Source: an uncultured Fidelibacterota bacterium (lineage in GTDB: Bacteria; Fidelibacterota; Marinisomatia; Marinisomatales; UBA1611). Taken from it: 64,000 nt of DNA. The translations under genes and the position numbers were made by a program. A model generated the notes under the pieces. It had not been told where the DNA came from. It did no database searches and saw nothing but the letters and a program-made list of their open reading frames with translations. The stretch spans positions 1 through 64,000 of the forward strand of contig CAJWLO010000011.1 in the NCBI GenBank assembly GCA_913043235.1. The letters run 5' to 3'. Below, in pieces: positions 37,713 through 46,918 of the stretch (the first letter of the stretch is position 1; every line of letters starts with the position of its first letter).

Positions 37713-39124
37713 AATAGTATAGACCAATAAAAAGTTGAGATTAATAAAAGTAATACAATCGACATAATAAAGAGTTTCCATCCTGCTTTTAAATAATCAC
37801 CGGAAGTAATAAGGCCTGTGGAATGTATAATCATACAGGTAGGTGAAGCCACAATTGTTAAGTAGGAAAATGCCGATGCAATAGATGTCATAATCCCAGT
37901 TATCACCGGATTTCCACCCATATCCAAAACAATAGGACCAAAAATGGCAACAGTTGCTGCATTACTCAAAAGGTTGGTGAATAATCCAGTCATAACAACT
38001 GACACGAACCAACGCACAATACTCTCATCCTGAAAAATAATTTCTAGATATTGCAGGGTCCGTTCTGCAACCCAGAATGCTGCGCCCGTTTCTCTCATTT
38101 GAATTCCCAAGGATATTGCAGAACCAAACAATAAAATAACACTCCAGTTGGTATTATTACTAATCTCCTGCCAGTCAATTAATCCGAATGTCAAATATAG
38201 AAAAACACCAATCAAGGCAACAATTCCTAGTCCGATAAAAGGGCTCAAAAAAATCCATCCCAAAAAAACAATAAAAAATATTACAATTGCCATAATTTGA
38301 TTCACTGTCATTTTTCCTGTTTTTGCAACTTGGACTTTCAGTTTTCTCACCGAAGAATCCATTATTTTTTGTTCGGGAGTAAAGGTATACCATAAAATCA
38401 ATGCCGCAATGGGAATTTGTAATACCAGCATAGGGTAAGCGAATTTCATCCAATCCAAATATGAAATTTCAGCTATACCAAAATCGGACAAGTATCCAAT
38501 CATTATTACGTTTCTTCCTCCTCCGGATGGGGTCCCAATCGAACCTATCGCACACCCGTAGGCAATCGAAAAAAGAAGGATGGTAGATAGTTTCGTAGCC
38601 TTTCGGGTATCCATACCAGCATTACGAATTAGCGCCAGCGCAACAGGTAGCATCATTGCTGCCACAGTATGCTCACCTATAAAAGATGATAAAAGTGCAG
38701 AAATTGTCAAGAACCCCAATACAATACGCCAGGTTTTATTTCCGGTAATGTTAATTACACCTAGTGCCAGTCGCTTGTCCAGGCCTTGGTAGACAATTGC
38801 CACAGCAAGCATTAGAGATCCCATGATAAAAAATACTGCATCGCTCATGAAAGATGATGCGACACCATCTGCAGTATCAACACCAAGAATTACTTCCATT
38901 ATCAAAATCAAAATAGCAACAGCTGGTAAGGGAATGGATTCGCTAATAATCAAAGTTAAGGCCACCAGAACAATGATTAAGGTACGATGGGCTTCAGAAC
39001 CCAATCCTTCAGGAGAAGGTAAATAAAATAACAGAATACTTAATACAAAAGAGACTATGAGCCACTTTTTCCGCGTAACCCAAAAGAGAAAATTAGTTAA
39101 GGAACGTTGCGAAATAGTCGCCAT
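37709..39124 (-). CDS. SLC13/DASS family anion permease
   Basis: 471 aa, about 11-12 membrane helices. The two DASS sodium/substrate motifs are visible as IGTPSGGGRNVIMIG and LLSNAATVAIFGPIVLDMG, with SFIGEHTVAAMMLPVALALI before the first. Family members move sulfate or dicarboxylates with sodium. It lies 89 bp downstream of the molybdopterin enzyme gene, so sulfate or sulfite handling is a reasonable guess. Confidence 0.88.
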   Translation of the reverse strand: MATISQRSLTNFLFWVTRKKWLIVSFVLSILLFYLPSPEGLGSEAHRTLIIVLVALTLIISESIPLPAVAILILIMEVILGVDTADGVASSFMSDAVFFIMGSLMLAVAIVYQGLDKRLALGVINITGNKTWRIVLGFLTISALLSSFIGEHTVAAMMLPVALALIRNAGMDTRKATKLSTILLFSIAYGCAIGSIGTPSGGGRNVIMIGYLSDFGIAEISYLDWMKFAYPMLVLQIPIAALILWYTFTPEQKIMDSSVRKLKVQVAKTGKMTVNQIMAIVIFFIVFLGWIFLSPFIGLGIVALIGVFLYLTFGLIDWQEISNNTNWSVILLFGSAISLGIQMRETGAAFWVAERTLQYLEIIFQDESIVRWFVSVVMTGLFTNLLSNAATVAIFGPIVLDMGGNPVITGIMTSIASAFSYLTIVASPTCMIIHSTGLITSGDYLKAGWKLFIMSIVLLLLISTFYWSILL

Positions 39125-39213
39125 TGTTAGAAAGAATTTAGAATATTAATATTGAGATTAGATTCATATATAAACGGTTAAATATTTTTTTCATTTATTG
39201 GAAATTATAATGG

Positions 39214-42063
39214 CTAATCATCGATATAGAATTGATCTTTTTTCGGTGTCAATGGTCTAGTCATCCATAGTGGTCGTCTTAATCTATTGGGATGTTTTTC
39301 ACGTTCTTTGGCCCATTCATTCCATTTTTTAAAATGCTCAAAGGATTTATTCGTATCCACAAAAATATCACCGTATTTCTCATCAGAATTTGGTCTAGAA
39401 ATACTCACTTTCTGAAGCCAACAATGGGCACCGGATATGGGATCCGGATTAACTGCATGAGTGATATTTTGGTGTACACCACCATCACGCCACCAAACAC
39501 GATTCGTATCAGGATCTTCGGTTTTCCAAGGTTCAATACCAGATAATGTTTCCATTTTCCACTTCCCATCGCCCATATTTTTAATTTCAACCGTATTGGT
39601 CATAAATCGATTGCCGTCATCCTGCTGGCGTCGCCATCTTCCAATATGATGCGAGCAAGCTACCACGCCGGGCTTAATGGCTTCTGTTACCCAAACTTTA
39701 TCCACAAACCAGCCAATAGGTGTGGTTATTTTGAGTAAATCTCCATTATCCACGCCAATTCGATCCGCATCTTTCGTATGAATCCAAATTGGATTTTTAT
39801 GGGCAATTTCCGTCAACCATTTTGCATTGGCAGATCGAGAGTGAATATGGGTAGGTAATCTGAAATTGGGTAACAATACACATTCATTTTTGCTCATATC
39901 CATTTCGTTGGGGTGAACATGACTTTTTATCCGATATCCCGGCGTTGCATGTTCCGGGTAACCGAATTCCACCATGGTTTGAGAATAAATTTCCTGACGT
40001 TTGGATGGTGTAGGAAATCCACTAAAATTCTTTCCATTTACTTGAACGCCAACGATATTACTATCTTTTACAATTTGGCCATTCTCTTTAACGGTAGCCC
40101 CATTCATGGTGTCTTCATTTACAGTATCTTCATTTTTCATGTACACTTCTGAGTCCACCAAGAATGCGCCATATTTCCGCATGTATTCTAATGCAGATAA
40201 TCCTTCTTTCTTCGCCACTTCCGGCAAACGATTCGTATGTTCAAAAATGTATTGATAATATTCGTCTATATTAATTTTTTTACCATCGCGATAGGGACTC
40301 ATAAAATGTTTTCGAATTCCCAAATCTCCGTCTTTGTCGATTCTCCAGGAAAGTTCAATCCAAAATTCATCTTCTTCCCATACTTCGCCGGGATTTACTT
40401 CGTATGTGAATTCCACTTCTTTTCCGTCACGGCGCGCTTTTTCTCTTAATACAGGTTGGCGAAAAGCGATCCAAACACCGGATTGCGTTTCGTAAGAATT
40501 AATATCATGTCTTTCAGCAGAATGTCCCATGGGCAATACATAATCAGCAAAAAAGGCCGTCTCATTCCATGTGGGTGTCAAAGCAATATGGCATCCTACT
40601 TTTTCTGCATCAGACAACATTTCAATCCAGGAAAACCCATCGGGATAGGTCCATACTGGATTAAAAACACGGGTGAAATACACATCCAATGATCCACGAC
40701 CATTCTTGATGAGATGGGGTAAAATCTGACTCATTTCATAATGAGCTAATGTGTATTCTTTGGGCCAGCTTAATTCATTCCAAGCACTGGGTCCCGGGGG
40801 AGAATCAAAAAATTTTGGATGAAATTTATTCCATGCACTTGGTGAAGTTCCACCTTCTGTCCCCACTGAACCAGTAAGTACATTCAACAAATGAAGCGTA
40901 CGGGCTACCTGCCAACCGCCTAGATTGCCAATGGATGCACCGCGCCACACATGGGTGGATAATCTGCTGCCGGCCTTTCCAATCAGTCTAGCTACATTTA
41001 CAATCTGGTCGGCATCGATCTGTGCTTCTTTTGCAGCAAATTCCGGTGTGTATTTCGCCCATTCTTCAATCAATCTTTTGATAAATTGATCAAATTTGAT
41101 AGGGTCATCTGGATGTAGATTTTTCAGATATTCATCCCAATTCACCCAATTTTCTAAATAGTGTTGGTCATAAAGTTCTTCATCCAAAATAATCTTAGCC
41201 ATAGCCATAAACACAGCCGGTTCCGAACCTGGATAAGTGGGCATCCATTCATCTGCCATTGATGCTGTATTGGATAGGCGTGGATCCATTACGATTAATT
41301 TGGCGCCCTTCATCATGCCTTCCATTATTCGTTGGGCATGTGGATTAAAATAATGACCCGTTTCCAAGTGAGAAGACGCTAATAAAATGACTTCTGCATT
41401 GGTATGATCCGGACTGGGTCTATCATATTTATGCCACATGGCATAGCCGGCACGAGCGCCAGCAGAGCAAATATTTGTATGGGAATTATGTCCATCCACA
41501 CCCCACGCTTTTAATACACGCTCCGCATAGCCTTCATGTCCCGGACGACCCACATGATAGACCACCTTTTCTTTACTTTTTCGCAAAGATATAGAAATTT
41601 TTTCTGAAATTTCATTTAATGCTTGATCCCAAGTGATGCGCTCCCACTTTCCTTCTCCACGCTTCCCAACCCGTTTCAGTGGATATAAAATTCGTTCCGT
41701 ATCATTGATCTGGTTGATGGTGGCGGGACCTTTTGCACAATTCCGTCCACGGCTTCCAGGGTGATGGGGATTCCCTTCAAACTTCCGGATCTTATTGGAA
41801 TCTTTATCAATATAGGCTAATAGGCCACATGCCGATTCACAGTTGAAGCACGTTGTGGGGATGATAGAATAATGGCGCTCCTTTTTTTCCGGCCATGCCA
41901 ATGCATCAAATTCTGTGAAATCATCCCATTCGCTAGGGTCGGGATATTTATACAATTCCCGCGGACCTTCCATTGCAAATTCTTCGGACCAATCCGGTCG
42001 GTCTGATATTTTAGGGATGAGCCCAAATGATTCAGAAAATGTTTCTATCCAACTACGTTTCAT
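39214..42063 (-). CDS. Molybdopterin oxidoreductase catalytic subunit (SoeA/PsrA-like)
   Basis: 949 aa from ATG 42063; the extra 25 codons upstream lie inside the neighbour. The N-terminal 4Fe-4S motif is TTCFNCESACGL with the last cysteine in RGRNCAKGPATI. HTNICSAGARAGYAMW may hold the Mo ligand. Bis-MGD binding regions follow, and the C-terminal MopB domain has KITTPIGWFVDKVWVTEAI. There is no twin-arginine signal, so the protein should face the cytoplasm, as SoeA (sulfite dehydrogenase) does. A repetitive KNEDTVNEDTMNGATVKEN insert lies near residues 680-700. A sulfur-compound substrate is inferred from the operon. Confidence 0.85.
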   Translation of the reverse strand: MKRSWIETFSESFGLIPKISDRPDWSEEFAMEGPRELYKYPDPSEWDDFTEFDALAWPEKKERHYSIIPTTCFNCESACGLLAYIDKDSNKIRKFEGNPHHPGSRGRNCAKGPATINQINDTERILYPLKRVGKRGEGKWERITWDQALNEISEKISISLRKSKEKVVYHVGRPGHEGYAERVLKAWGVDGHNSHTNICSAGARAGYAMWHKYDRPSPDHTNAEVILLASSHLETGHYFNPHAQRIMEGMMKGAKLIVMDPRLSNTASMADEWMPTYPGSEPAVFMAMAKIILDEELYDQHYLENWVNWDEYLKNLHPDDPIKFDQFIKRLIEEWAKYTPEFAAKEAQIDADQIVNVARLIGKAGSRLSTHVWRGASIGNLGGWQVARTLHLLNVLTGSVGTEGGTSPSAWNKFHPKFFDSPPGPSAWNELSWPKEYTLAHYEMSQILPHLIKNGRGSLDVYFTRVFNPVWTYPDGFSWIEMLSDAEKVGCHIALTPTWNETAFFADYVLPMGHSAERHDINSYETQSGVWIAFRQPVLREKARRDGKEVEFTYEVNPGEVWEEDEFWIELSWRIDKDGDLGIRKHFMSPYRDGKKINIDEYYQYIFEHTNRLPEVAKKEGLSALEYMRKYGAFLVDSEVYMKNEDTVNEDTMNGATVKENGQIVKDSNIVGVQVNGKNFSGFPTPSKRQEIYSQTMVEFGYPEHATPGYRIKSHVHPNEMDMSKNECVLLPNFRLPTHIHSRSANAKWLTEIAHKNPIWIHTKDADRIGVDNGDLLKITTPIGWFVDKVWVTEAIKPGVVACSHHIGRWRRQQDDGNRFMTNTVEIKNMGDGKWKMETLSGIEPWKTEDPDTNRVWWRDGGVHQNITHAVNPDPISGAHCWLQKVSISRPNSDEKYGDIFVDTNKSFEHFKKWNEWAKEREKHPNRLRRPLWMTRPLTPKKDQFYIDD

Positions 42064-42065
42064 AT

Positions 42066-43673
42066 TTAACTCAAAGGTATCATTTGCGGCACACGAATCC
42101 TCACAAATTCTGTTAAAAAGATTCCAATCAAAGCACATCCACCGGCAATTAGCACAAAGTCTGGATATGCACTGAGCATTATAATGGGAGTCACACTTCC
42201 AATCACCACACCTAACCAGAAATATTTGGAATAATATCCTGTCGTCATGAGTTTAATAGCTTTATTGGTGTCATGTGTATCATAGGGCATTAAAATTTCT
42301 TTTGCGATCATGATCATATTCGCCATGATTCCCCAGAATAAGAGATTCTTCATCCAATGAAAAGATTCCGGTGCGATCAACATCATAACAACCGATCCTG
42401 AAATAACAGAATGAACCAACATATGAATCGCTGATTGAATTGGCGTTTGCCATAAATCTCTTGCCCGAGCTTGGTTAAACAAAAATGCTGTATAGACTGC
42501 ACCTAATCCAGCAAAAACTATTCCCGGAATCCATAACCATTCGAATCCAAGTTGAAAATAAATATCCAATAATTTCAAGGAAACCAATCCGCCAAATCCT
42601 GTAATGATATAGGCACCACGAACGAGCCATGACTTCCATTGAGGTCGAAATAATACATATAAGAATCGGTCTGGTCGATCAATATCTTTCACCAACAATC
42701 CACCCGTTAATCCCATAAATATAAGTGTTGTTATGAGTCCAGCCATTTCAGATGATGTATTTAATCCATCATTGAAATAATGCCATACCGCCATCATCAA
42801 AAATGTACCCGTAGCAATGGATTTTGTCCACACATAGGCCGGAACTTCCCAGCCCCAAAGTACACCTTTACTTGGAGAATCATACACACGCCGCGTTTGT
42901 TGCGTATCCACATCTTGTTGGATTTCTTTCGCCACATTATCAATAGCACGTTGATCAATAGGTTTTCCAATTCTAGCTGAATTTTCCATAGCCAATTGAA
43001 CCAATAAATTTTCAGTGTCTGATTCAGCCAATCGTCGATCGGCATATTTTGCATAATGTCCTACACCCGCTTCTTGCTCTGACCATAAATATTTTCCATC
43101 TCTTTCTGTGGCATTGGGGTCCAACATTTCATTTGTGCCATTCACATAATATAAATTGGGGTCGGTCATTTTTTCCGGCTTCCGGGTCATGGTATCTTCA
43201 TTGGCCACCAGTTGAGCAATCTTGGAATTTGTATCATCCAAATCACCGGACACAATGGCTTCTACAGGACAAACCACCACGCACGCCGGTTCGTATCCAG
43301 AATCTATACGGTGAGCACAGTAATTACATTTCGCTGCGGTATTGGTATCTGGATCGATGTATAAAGCATCATATGGACAGGCCTGCATACAGGATTTACA
43401 TCCAATACAACGGTCATTGTCAAAATCTACAATACCATCTGCTCGCGTATAGAGCGCTGTTGTGGGACAAATTTCTACACAAGGCGCATCGGCACAATGA
43501 TTACACCGATGAACAGAAAACTCCCGCGTGCTTTTTGGAAATTCACCCTTTTCGATATATTTTACATGGGTGCGGTTTACGCCAATAGGAACTTCAAATT
43601 CACTTTTACAGGCCACCGTGCAGGCATGGCAACCAATGCACATTCTATTATCAATAACAAAACCGTAGTTCAA
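42066..43673 (-). CDS. Fused 4Fe-4S ferredoxin / NrfD membrane subunit
   Basis: 535 aa that join two subunits normally encoded separately. Residues 1-190 carry four cluster motifs: CIGCHACTVAC, CNHCADAPCVEICP, CIGCKSCMQACP and CNYCAHRIDSGYEPACVVVC. From about residue 265 on there are eight or nine hydrophobic helices of the NrfD/PsrC type, starting VYDSPSKGVLWGWEVPAYVW. It would carry electrons between the molybdopterin subunit and the quinone pool. It starts inside the upstream gene (ATGA) and ends 2 bp before the catalytic gene. Confidence 0.9.
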   Translation of the reverse strand: MNYGFVIDNRMCIGCHACTVACKSEFEVPIGVNRTHVKYIEKGEFPKSTREFSVHRCNHCADAPCVEICPTTALYTRADGIVDFDNDRCIGCKSCMQACPYDALYIDPDTNTAAKCNYCAHRIDSGYEPACVVVCPVEAIVSGDLDDTNSKIAQLVANEDTMTRKPEKMTDPNLYYVNGTNEMLDPNATERDGKYLWSEQEAGVGHYAKYADRRLAESDTENLLVQLAMENSARIGKPIDQRAIDNVAKEIQQDVDTQQTRRVYDSPSKGVLWGWEVPAYVWTKSIATGTFLMMAVWHYFNDGLNTSSEMAGLITTLIFMGLTGGLLVKDIDRPDRFLYVLFRPQWKSWLVRGAYIITGFGGLVSLKLLDIYFQLGFEWLWIPGIVFAGLGAVYTAFLFNQARARDLWQTPIQSAIHMLVHSVISGSVVMMLIAPESFHWMKNLLFWGIMANMIMIAKEILMPYDTHDTNKAIKLMTTGYYSKYFWLGVVIGSVTPIIMLSAYPDFVLIAGGCALIGIFLTEFVRIRVPQMIPLS

Positions 43674-44836
43674 TCTAATCCTTTCGTATTAGCATATGCT
43701 GTAGCAGCACATTCATTTTTTCCTAAATCCATTACATCTGCTTCATCGTTATCAACATCAAACCACCCTGTATTTACTTTTCGAATTTCATTATAAATAT
43801 CGGGGGATTTTTTCATATTGTCTTGAATATATTCTGTGAATTTTTCCGGAGACTCAATAGCATAAACACTTGCATTATTTTGAATCACCTTTTCTAATTT
43901 TTCTGAAATTAATAATTCTTTATTTGCTTCCGTCCAATCCATAAAATGTCCCGGTAATACATTAATATTTTTATCAAGATTTTGTACTTTGTTTATCAAT
44001 GTATCATAAAGCATTACTGCCCATTCTGTTGCTTTTCCACCAAGATCCGGACGACCCACAGATTGTAAAAATACAGTGTCACCGGAAATAAAATATGTAT
44101 CATCAATAATATAGCTGGTACTTCCCGGCGTATGTCCTGGTGAATGCATAATTTTCACCACCGGGCCATCGCCCCCCATGGCAAATGATTCACCATCATG
44201 TACTTGGCTGTATTGAAAAGATGCTTCAATAAAATCACCACTATGAGCAAGGATTTCCGCGCCGGTTGCATTGGCAATTTGCTTACTCCCACTAATATAA
44301 TCTGCTTGAAGATGGGTTTCACATGCTCGAATAATTTTCGAATGATGACGATCGGCAAATGATTGATAGAATTCAAAATTTCTACTGGGATCAAAGATAA
44401 CCATCTCTCCATGATAAATCAGACCATAATTACAAGATGCTTTCCCAGGGCGGATGAATTGATAAAGCACATAATCATCCGACTCGGGATTAATGCGTTT
44501 TGGCATAAGTAAATTTCCCCAAGTTTTTATTCCACCCTCGAGATATGCCACATCTTCAAATCCGTGGGCTACTAAAATTTCACCCACGTATTGGGCAGAT
44601 CCTTCTTTTGCGCAAACAACTTTTATTGGTTTCTCACGAGATACTTTTGCTACAGTTTCGTTTTCTTCTTCCATGAAATCGAAGTAAGGCATGTTGGCCA
44701 TTTCAAATGGGAATGGACCTTCTACATTAAACCGACCAAAGTCTTCTACATTACGTACATCTAGCACAAGTATATCTTCTTTATTTAATAAAAACTCAAA
44801 TAACTTATTTGCGGTATAGGATTGTAATGATGACAT
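43670..44836 (-). CDS. Rhodanese / MBL-fold persulfide dioxygenase-like protein
   Basis: 388 aa. An N-terminal rhodanese domain (1-115) has VLDVRNVEDFGRFNVEGPFP and the sulfur-accepting cysteine in KVVCAKEGSAQYVGE. The metallo-beta-lactamase fold follows: the HxHxDH motif is altered to THLQADYISGS, but the ETHE1-type iron ligands remain as His in THLQAD, His in HSPGHTPGS and Asp in FISGDTVFLQSVGRPDLGG. A persulfide dioxygenase making sulfite is the best guess. A C-terminal extension of ~60 residues is unrecognised. Overlaps the ferredoxin/NrfD gene by 4 bases. Confidence 0.85.
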   Translation of the reverse strand: MSSLQSYTANKLFEFLLNKEDILVLDVRNVEDFGRFNVEGPFPFEMANMPYFDFMEEENETVAKVSREKPIKVVCAKEGSAQYVGEILVAHGFEDVAYLEGGIKTWGNLLMPKRINPESDDYVLYQFIRPGKASCNYGLIYHGEMVIFDPSRNFEFYQSFADRHHSKIIRACETHLQADYISGSKQIANATGAEILAHSGDFIEASFQYSQVHDGESFAMGGDGPVVKIMHSPGHTPGSTSYIIDDTYFISGDTVFLQSVGRPDLGGKATEWAVMLYDTLINKVQNLDKNINVLPGHFMDWTEANKELLISEKLEKVIQNNASVYAIESPEKFTEYIQDNMKKSPDIYNEIRKVNTGWFDVDNDEADVMDLGKNECAATAYANTKGLD

Positions 44837-44847
44837 ATTATCCCGTT

Positions 44848-45058
44848 TTATCGATTCTTTGTAATGTAGGTATGTTTCATATTTTGTCCAGTTTCTATCT
44901 TTAGGATTTCATGTTTAGATGACCTGCACCAGGTTTTTAAATCAGGTTCTGTTGATGGATGAACAATGGATGTTTTTAGAACCCTACCAATTTAAATTAT
45001 TTTGAGCTCTTGCCATGATCGAATAATCTGCATCCCAATGCTATTTGATGATCGAATT
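44848..45058 (-). pseudogene. Decayed TusA-family sulfur carrier gene
   Basis: No intact ORF is present, but one frame aligns without gaps to the intact TusA encoded at 45629. GRVLKTSIVHPS then DLKTWCRSSKHEIL matches GQVLKMESTDPG and DVNAWTRKTGNDLL, and the end is HTYITKNR. The frame is cut by an in-frame TAA at 44992-44994, before which reads MQIIRSWQELKII, with the CPxP motif replaced by IGMQ. It lies between the DsrE-like gene and the rhodanese gene, 11 bp before the latter. A second sulfur carrier was probably lost here. Confidence 0.6.
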
Positions 45059-45062
45059 TCAA

Positions 45063-45572
45063 TTATACAAATAAAGTAATATCCGATTCTGCAGCAAATT
45101 CTAAAAATGTGGCTGCACCTCCTATATCGACGCCATCTACAAAGTCATCTTTTTCAAATCCAAATACATCCATAGTCATTTGGCATCCGATTAGTTTCAC
45201 ATCTGATTCAAGACAAATATCCCGCAGTTCTTCAATTGTCGCAACTCCTTTCTTTTTAAAGGTTTGTTTCATCAAAGATGTCGCCATTGTCTCAAAACCG
45301 GGAATATTTCCCATTAGAATATTTGGCATAGGCCATTCGAAATCCTGGAAACCTTTTGGACCAAACGGCATTTTCATGGGCATTGCTGGATTAGATGCTG
45401 GCGCTACTTTTACCTTTATATCTTTTTTTAAAAGGGTTAGCCCATAAAAAGTAAAAAAAACAGCAACTTCCATTTCCATTGCTGCAGCGGTTGAAGCCAA
45501 AATAAATGGCGGATAAGCCCAGTCTAAGGTACCCTTAGAAGCAATAAGGGCCATTTTTTTTGGTTCATTCAT
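45063..45572 (-). CDS. DsrE/DsrF/DrsH-like sulfur-trafficking protein
   Basis: 169 aa of the DsrE2-like group. It opens with KKMALIASKGTLDWAYPPFI, has AAAMEMEVAVFFTFYGLTLL and the conserved cysteine in KLIGCQMTMDVFGF, with GGAATFLEFAAESDITLFV at the end. DsrE proteins pass persulfide sulfur to TusA and rhodaneses. It lies between tusA and the decayed tusA copy in the sulfur operon. Confidence 0.9.
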   Translation of the reverse strand: MNEPKKMALIASKGTLDWAYPPFILASTAAAMEMEVAVFFTFYGLTLLKKDIKVKVAPASNPAMPMKMPFGPKGFQDFEWPMPNILMGNIPGFETMATSLMKQTFKKKGVATIEELRDICLESDVKLIGCQMTMDVFGFEKDDFVDGVDIGGAATFLEFAAESDITLFV

Positions 45573-45628
45573 AGTTTTTTTCCCATGTTTTATAATTGTA
45601 GTTATTTATGAATAAATGCTAAAGAAAA

Positions 45629-45865
45629 TCAAACTTTCTTTATATAAAAAATATAGGTGCCACCTTCTTCTGAATTTGCGAGTAAATCATTCCCTGTTTT
45701 CCGAGTCCATGCATTAACATCATTAACAGAACCTGGGTCGGTTGATTCCATTTTAAGTACCTGACCTGATTCCATTTTATCCATTTGTTTTTTTGTTTTT
45801 AAGATAGGTAATGGACAGTTTAGTCCCTTACAATCCAATTCTTGTTCATGCAACATATCATTCAT
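45629..45865 (-). CDS. tusA: TusA family sulfur carrier
   Basis: 78 aa. LDCKGLNCPLPILKTKKQM holds the sulfur-carrying cysteine in the CPxP motif, and DVNAWTRKTGNDLL is the usual second half. It carries persulfide between enzymes in the cytoplasm. The start ATG overlaps the ArsR-type gene stop (ATGA), so both are coexpressed. Here its partners are the DsrE-like and rhodanese proteins of the same operon, rather than tRNA thiolation genes. Confidence 0.94.
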   Translation of the reverse strand: MNDMLHEQELDCKGLNCPLPILKTKKQMDKMESGQVLKMESTDPGSVNDVNAWTRKTGNDLLANSEEGGTYIFYIKKV

Positions 45866-46224
45866 ACCGATTCCTTTTTATGTTCTATTTTACTAAAGCC
45901 AAAATCCCATTCTCCTGAATCTAATTTTTCTTGAACTTCACTCATGCAATCTAGGATTTTTATAATAAAGTTATTAGCCAAAGAATAAAAATAGCTTGTT
46001 CCTTCCTGCCTAAAAGTGACAATATCACGCTCGTACATCACCTTAAGATGTTGGCTAGTGACCGGTTGTAGTAGGTTAAACTCCCGTTGAATCTGCCCTA
46101 CAGTTTTTTCACCGCTTTCAAGAAATTCGACAATTTTAATGCGGTCGGGATGACCCATAGTTTTTAATATACGGGCAGCCATTTGTATAAATTCCGGTGA
46201 AATAGATTTTATCATTTTAACCAT
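45862..46224 (-). CDS. ArsR-family regulator of the sulfur operon
   Basis: 120 aa winged helix: ILKTMGHPDRIKIVEFLESG, VGQIQREFNLLQPVTSQHLK and the wing IVTFRQEGTSYFYSL. It is first in the operon and likely autoregulatory. It has only one cysteine (ILDCMSEV), whereas the known persulfide sensors SqrR and BigR use a pair, so the sensing chemistry would differ. Start could be MIKS three codons later. Confidence 0.9.
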   Translation of the reverse strand: MVKMIKSISPEFIQMAARILKTMGHPDRIKIVEFLESGEKTVGQIQREFNLLQPVTSQHLKVMYERDIVTFRQEGTSYFYSLANNFIIKILDCMSEVQEKLDSGEWDFGFSKIEHKKESV

Positions 46225-46307
46225 TCCAAAGCTTAGATTAATTCTATATTACAGTTCCTATATATAAAACTTTTCCTATATTTATTGCAAGTATAATTAT
46301 AAATAAG

Positions 46308-46880
46308 ATGATGAAAAAAATAATTCAAGCTACAGCATTTATTCTTATTGGTGGAAAAAGCGAACGATTTGGACGACCAAAATGGCGCGTTGTTATTGAT
46401 GACAAAAACATTTTAGATAGAATGTGGAAATCATGCGAGCATTTTAGATACCGTTATGTAATTGGGAAAAATCAACCTAATCGTCTTGATAAACCATTTT
46501 TAAGTGACATACTGAAATTCCAGGCTCCTATTAATGGCCTATATACTGCTCTTAATTATGCTAATACCGATTGGGTAATGCTTTTATCTTGCGATCTACC
46601 TCTCATTAATGCTGATATATTTATTAAACTTTGGGAAACAAAAGAGAAAACTATGGATGCTATCATTCCTTTTGCAAATAATAGACACCAGGTAACATGT
46701 GCATTCTATCATAAACGAGTGCTACCGAATGTATTAACTGCAATTCAAGCTAACGATTACAGTTTATATAAATTATTGGATAATTTAAATTCAACTGATG
46801 TTATATTTAATGATGATATTCGATTCTGGAATATGAATACAGAGCAGGATTTTCAGGACATACTAAATTCCATTACTTAA
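46308..46880 (+). CDS. mobA: Molybdenum cofactor guanylyltransferase-like protein
   Basis: 190 aa. The nucleotidyltransferase P-loop-like start is FILIGGKSERFGRPKW, followed by APINGLYTALNYANTDWVML and the metal-binding LLSCDLPLI, matching MobA. It attaches GMP to molybdopterin, giving the MGD cofactor the neighbouring oxidoreductase needs. Divergent from the sulfur operon, so both may be controlled from the 46225-46307 gap. Confidence 0.88.
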   Translation: MMKKIIQATAFILIGGKSERFGRPKWRVVIDDKNILDRMWKSCEHFRYRYVIGKNQPNRLDKPFLSDILKFQAPINGLYTALNYANTDWVMLLSCDLPLINADIFIKLWETKEKTMDAIIPFANNRHQVTCAFYHKRVLPNVLTAIQANDYSLYKLLDNLNSTDVIFNDDIRFWNMNTEQDFQDILNSIT

Positions 46881-46918
46881 TCTTTTAATCATAATTAGTT
46901 TTTTATCGGAAAAATTGA

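Noticed and set aside
43049-43588. 179-codon plus-strand ORF opposite the ferredoxin/NrfD gene
   Set aside because: It is the antisense of a well supported Fe-S coding region; its His/Tyr-rich composition is what such antisense gives.
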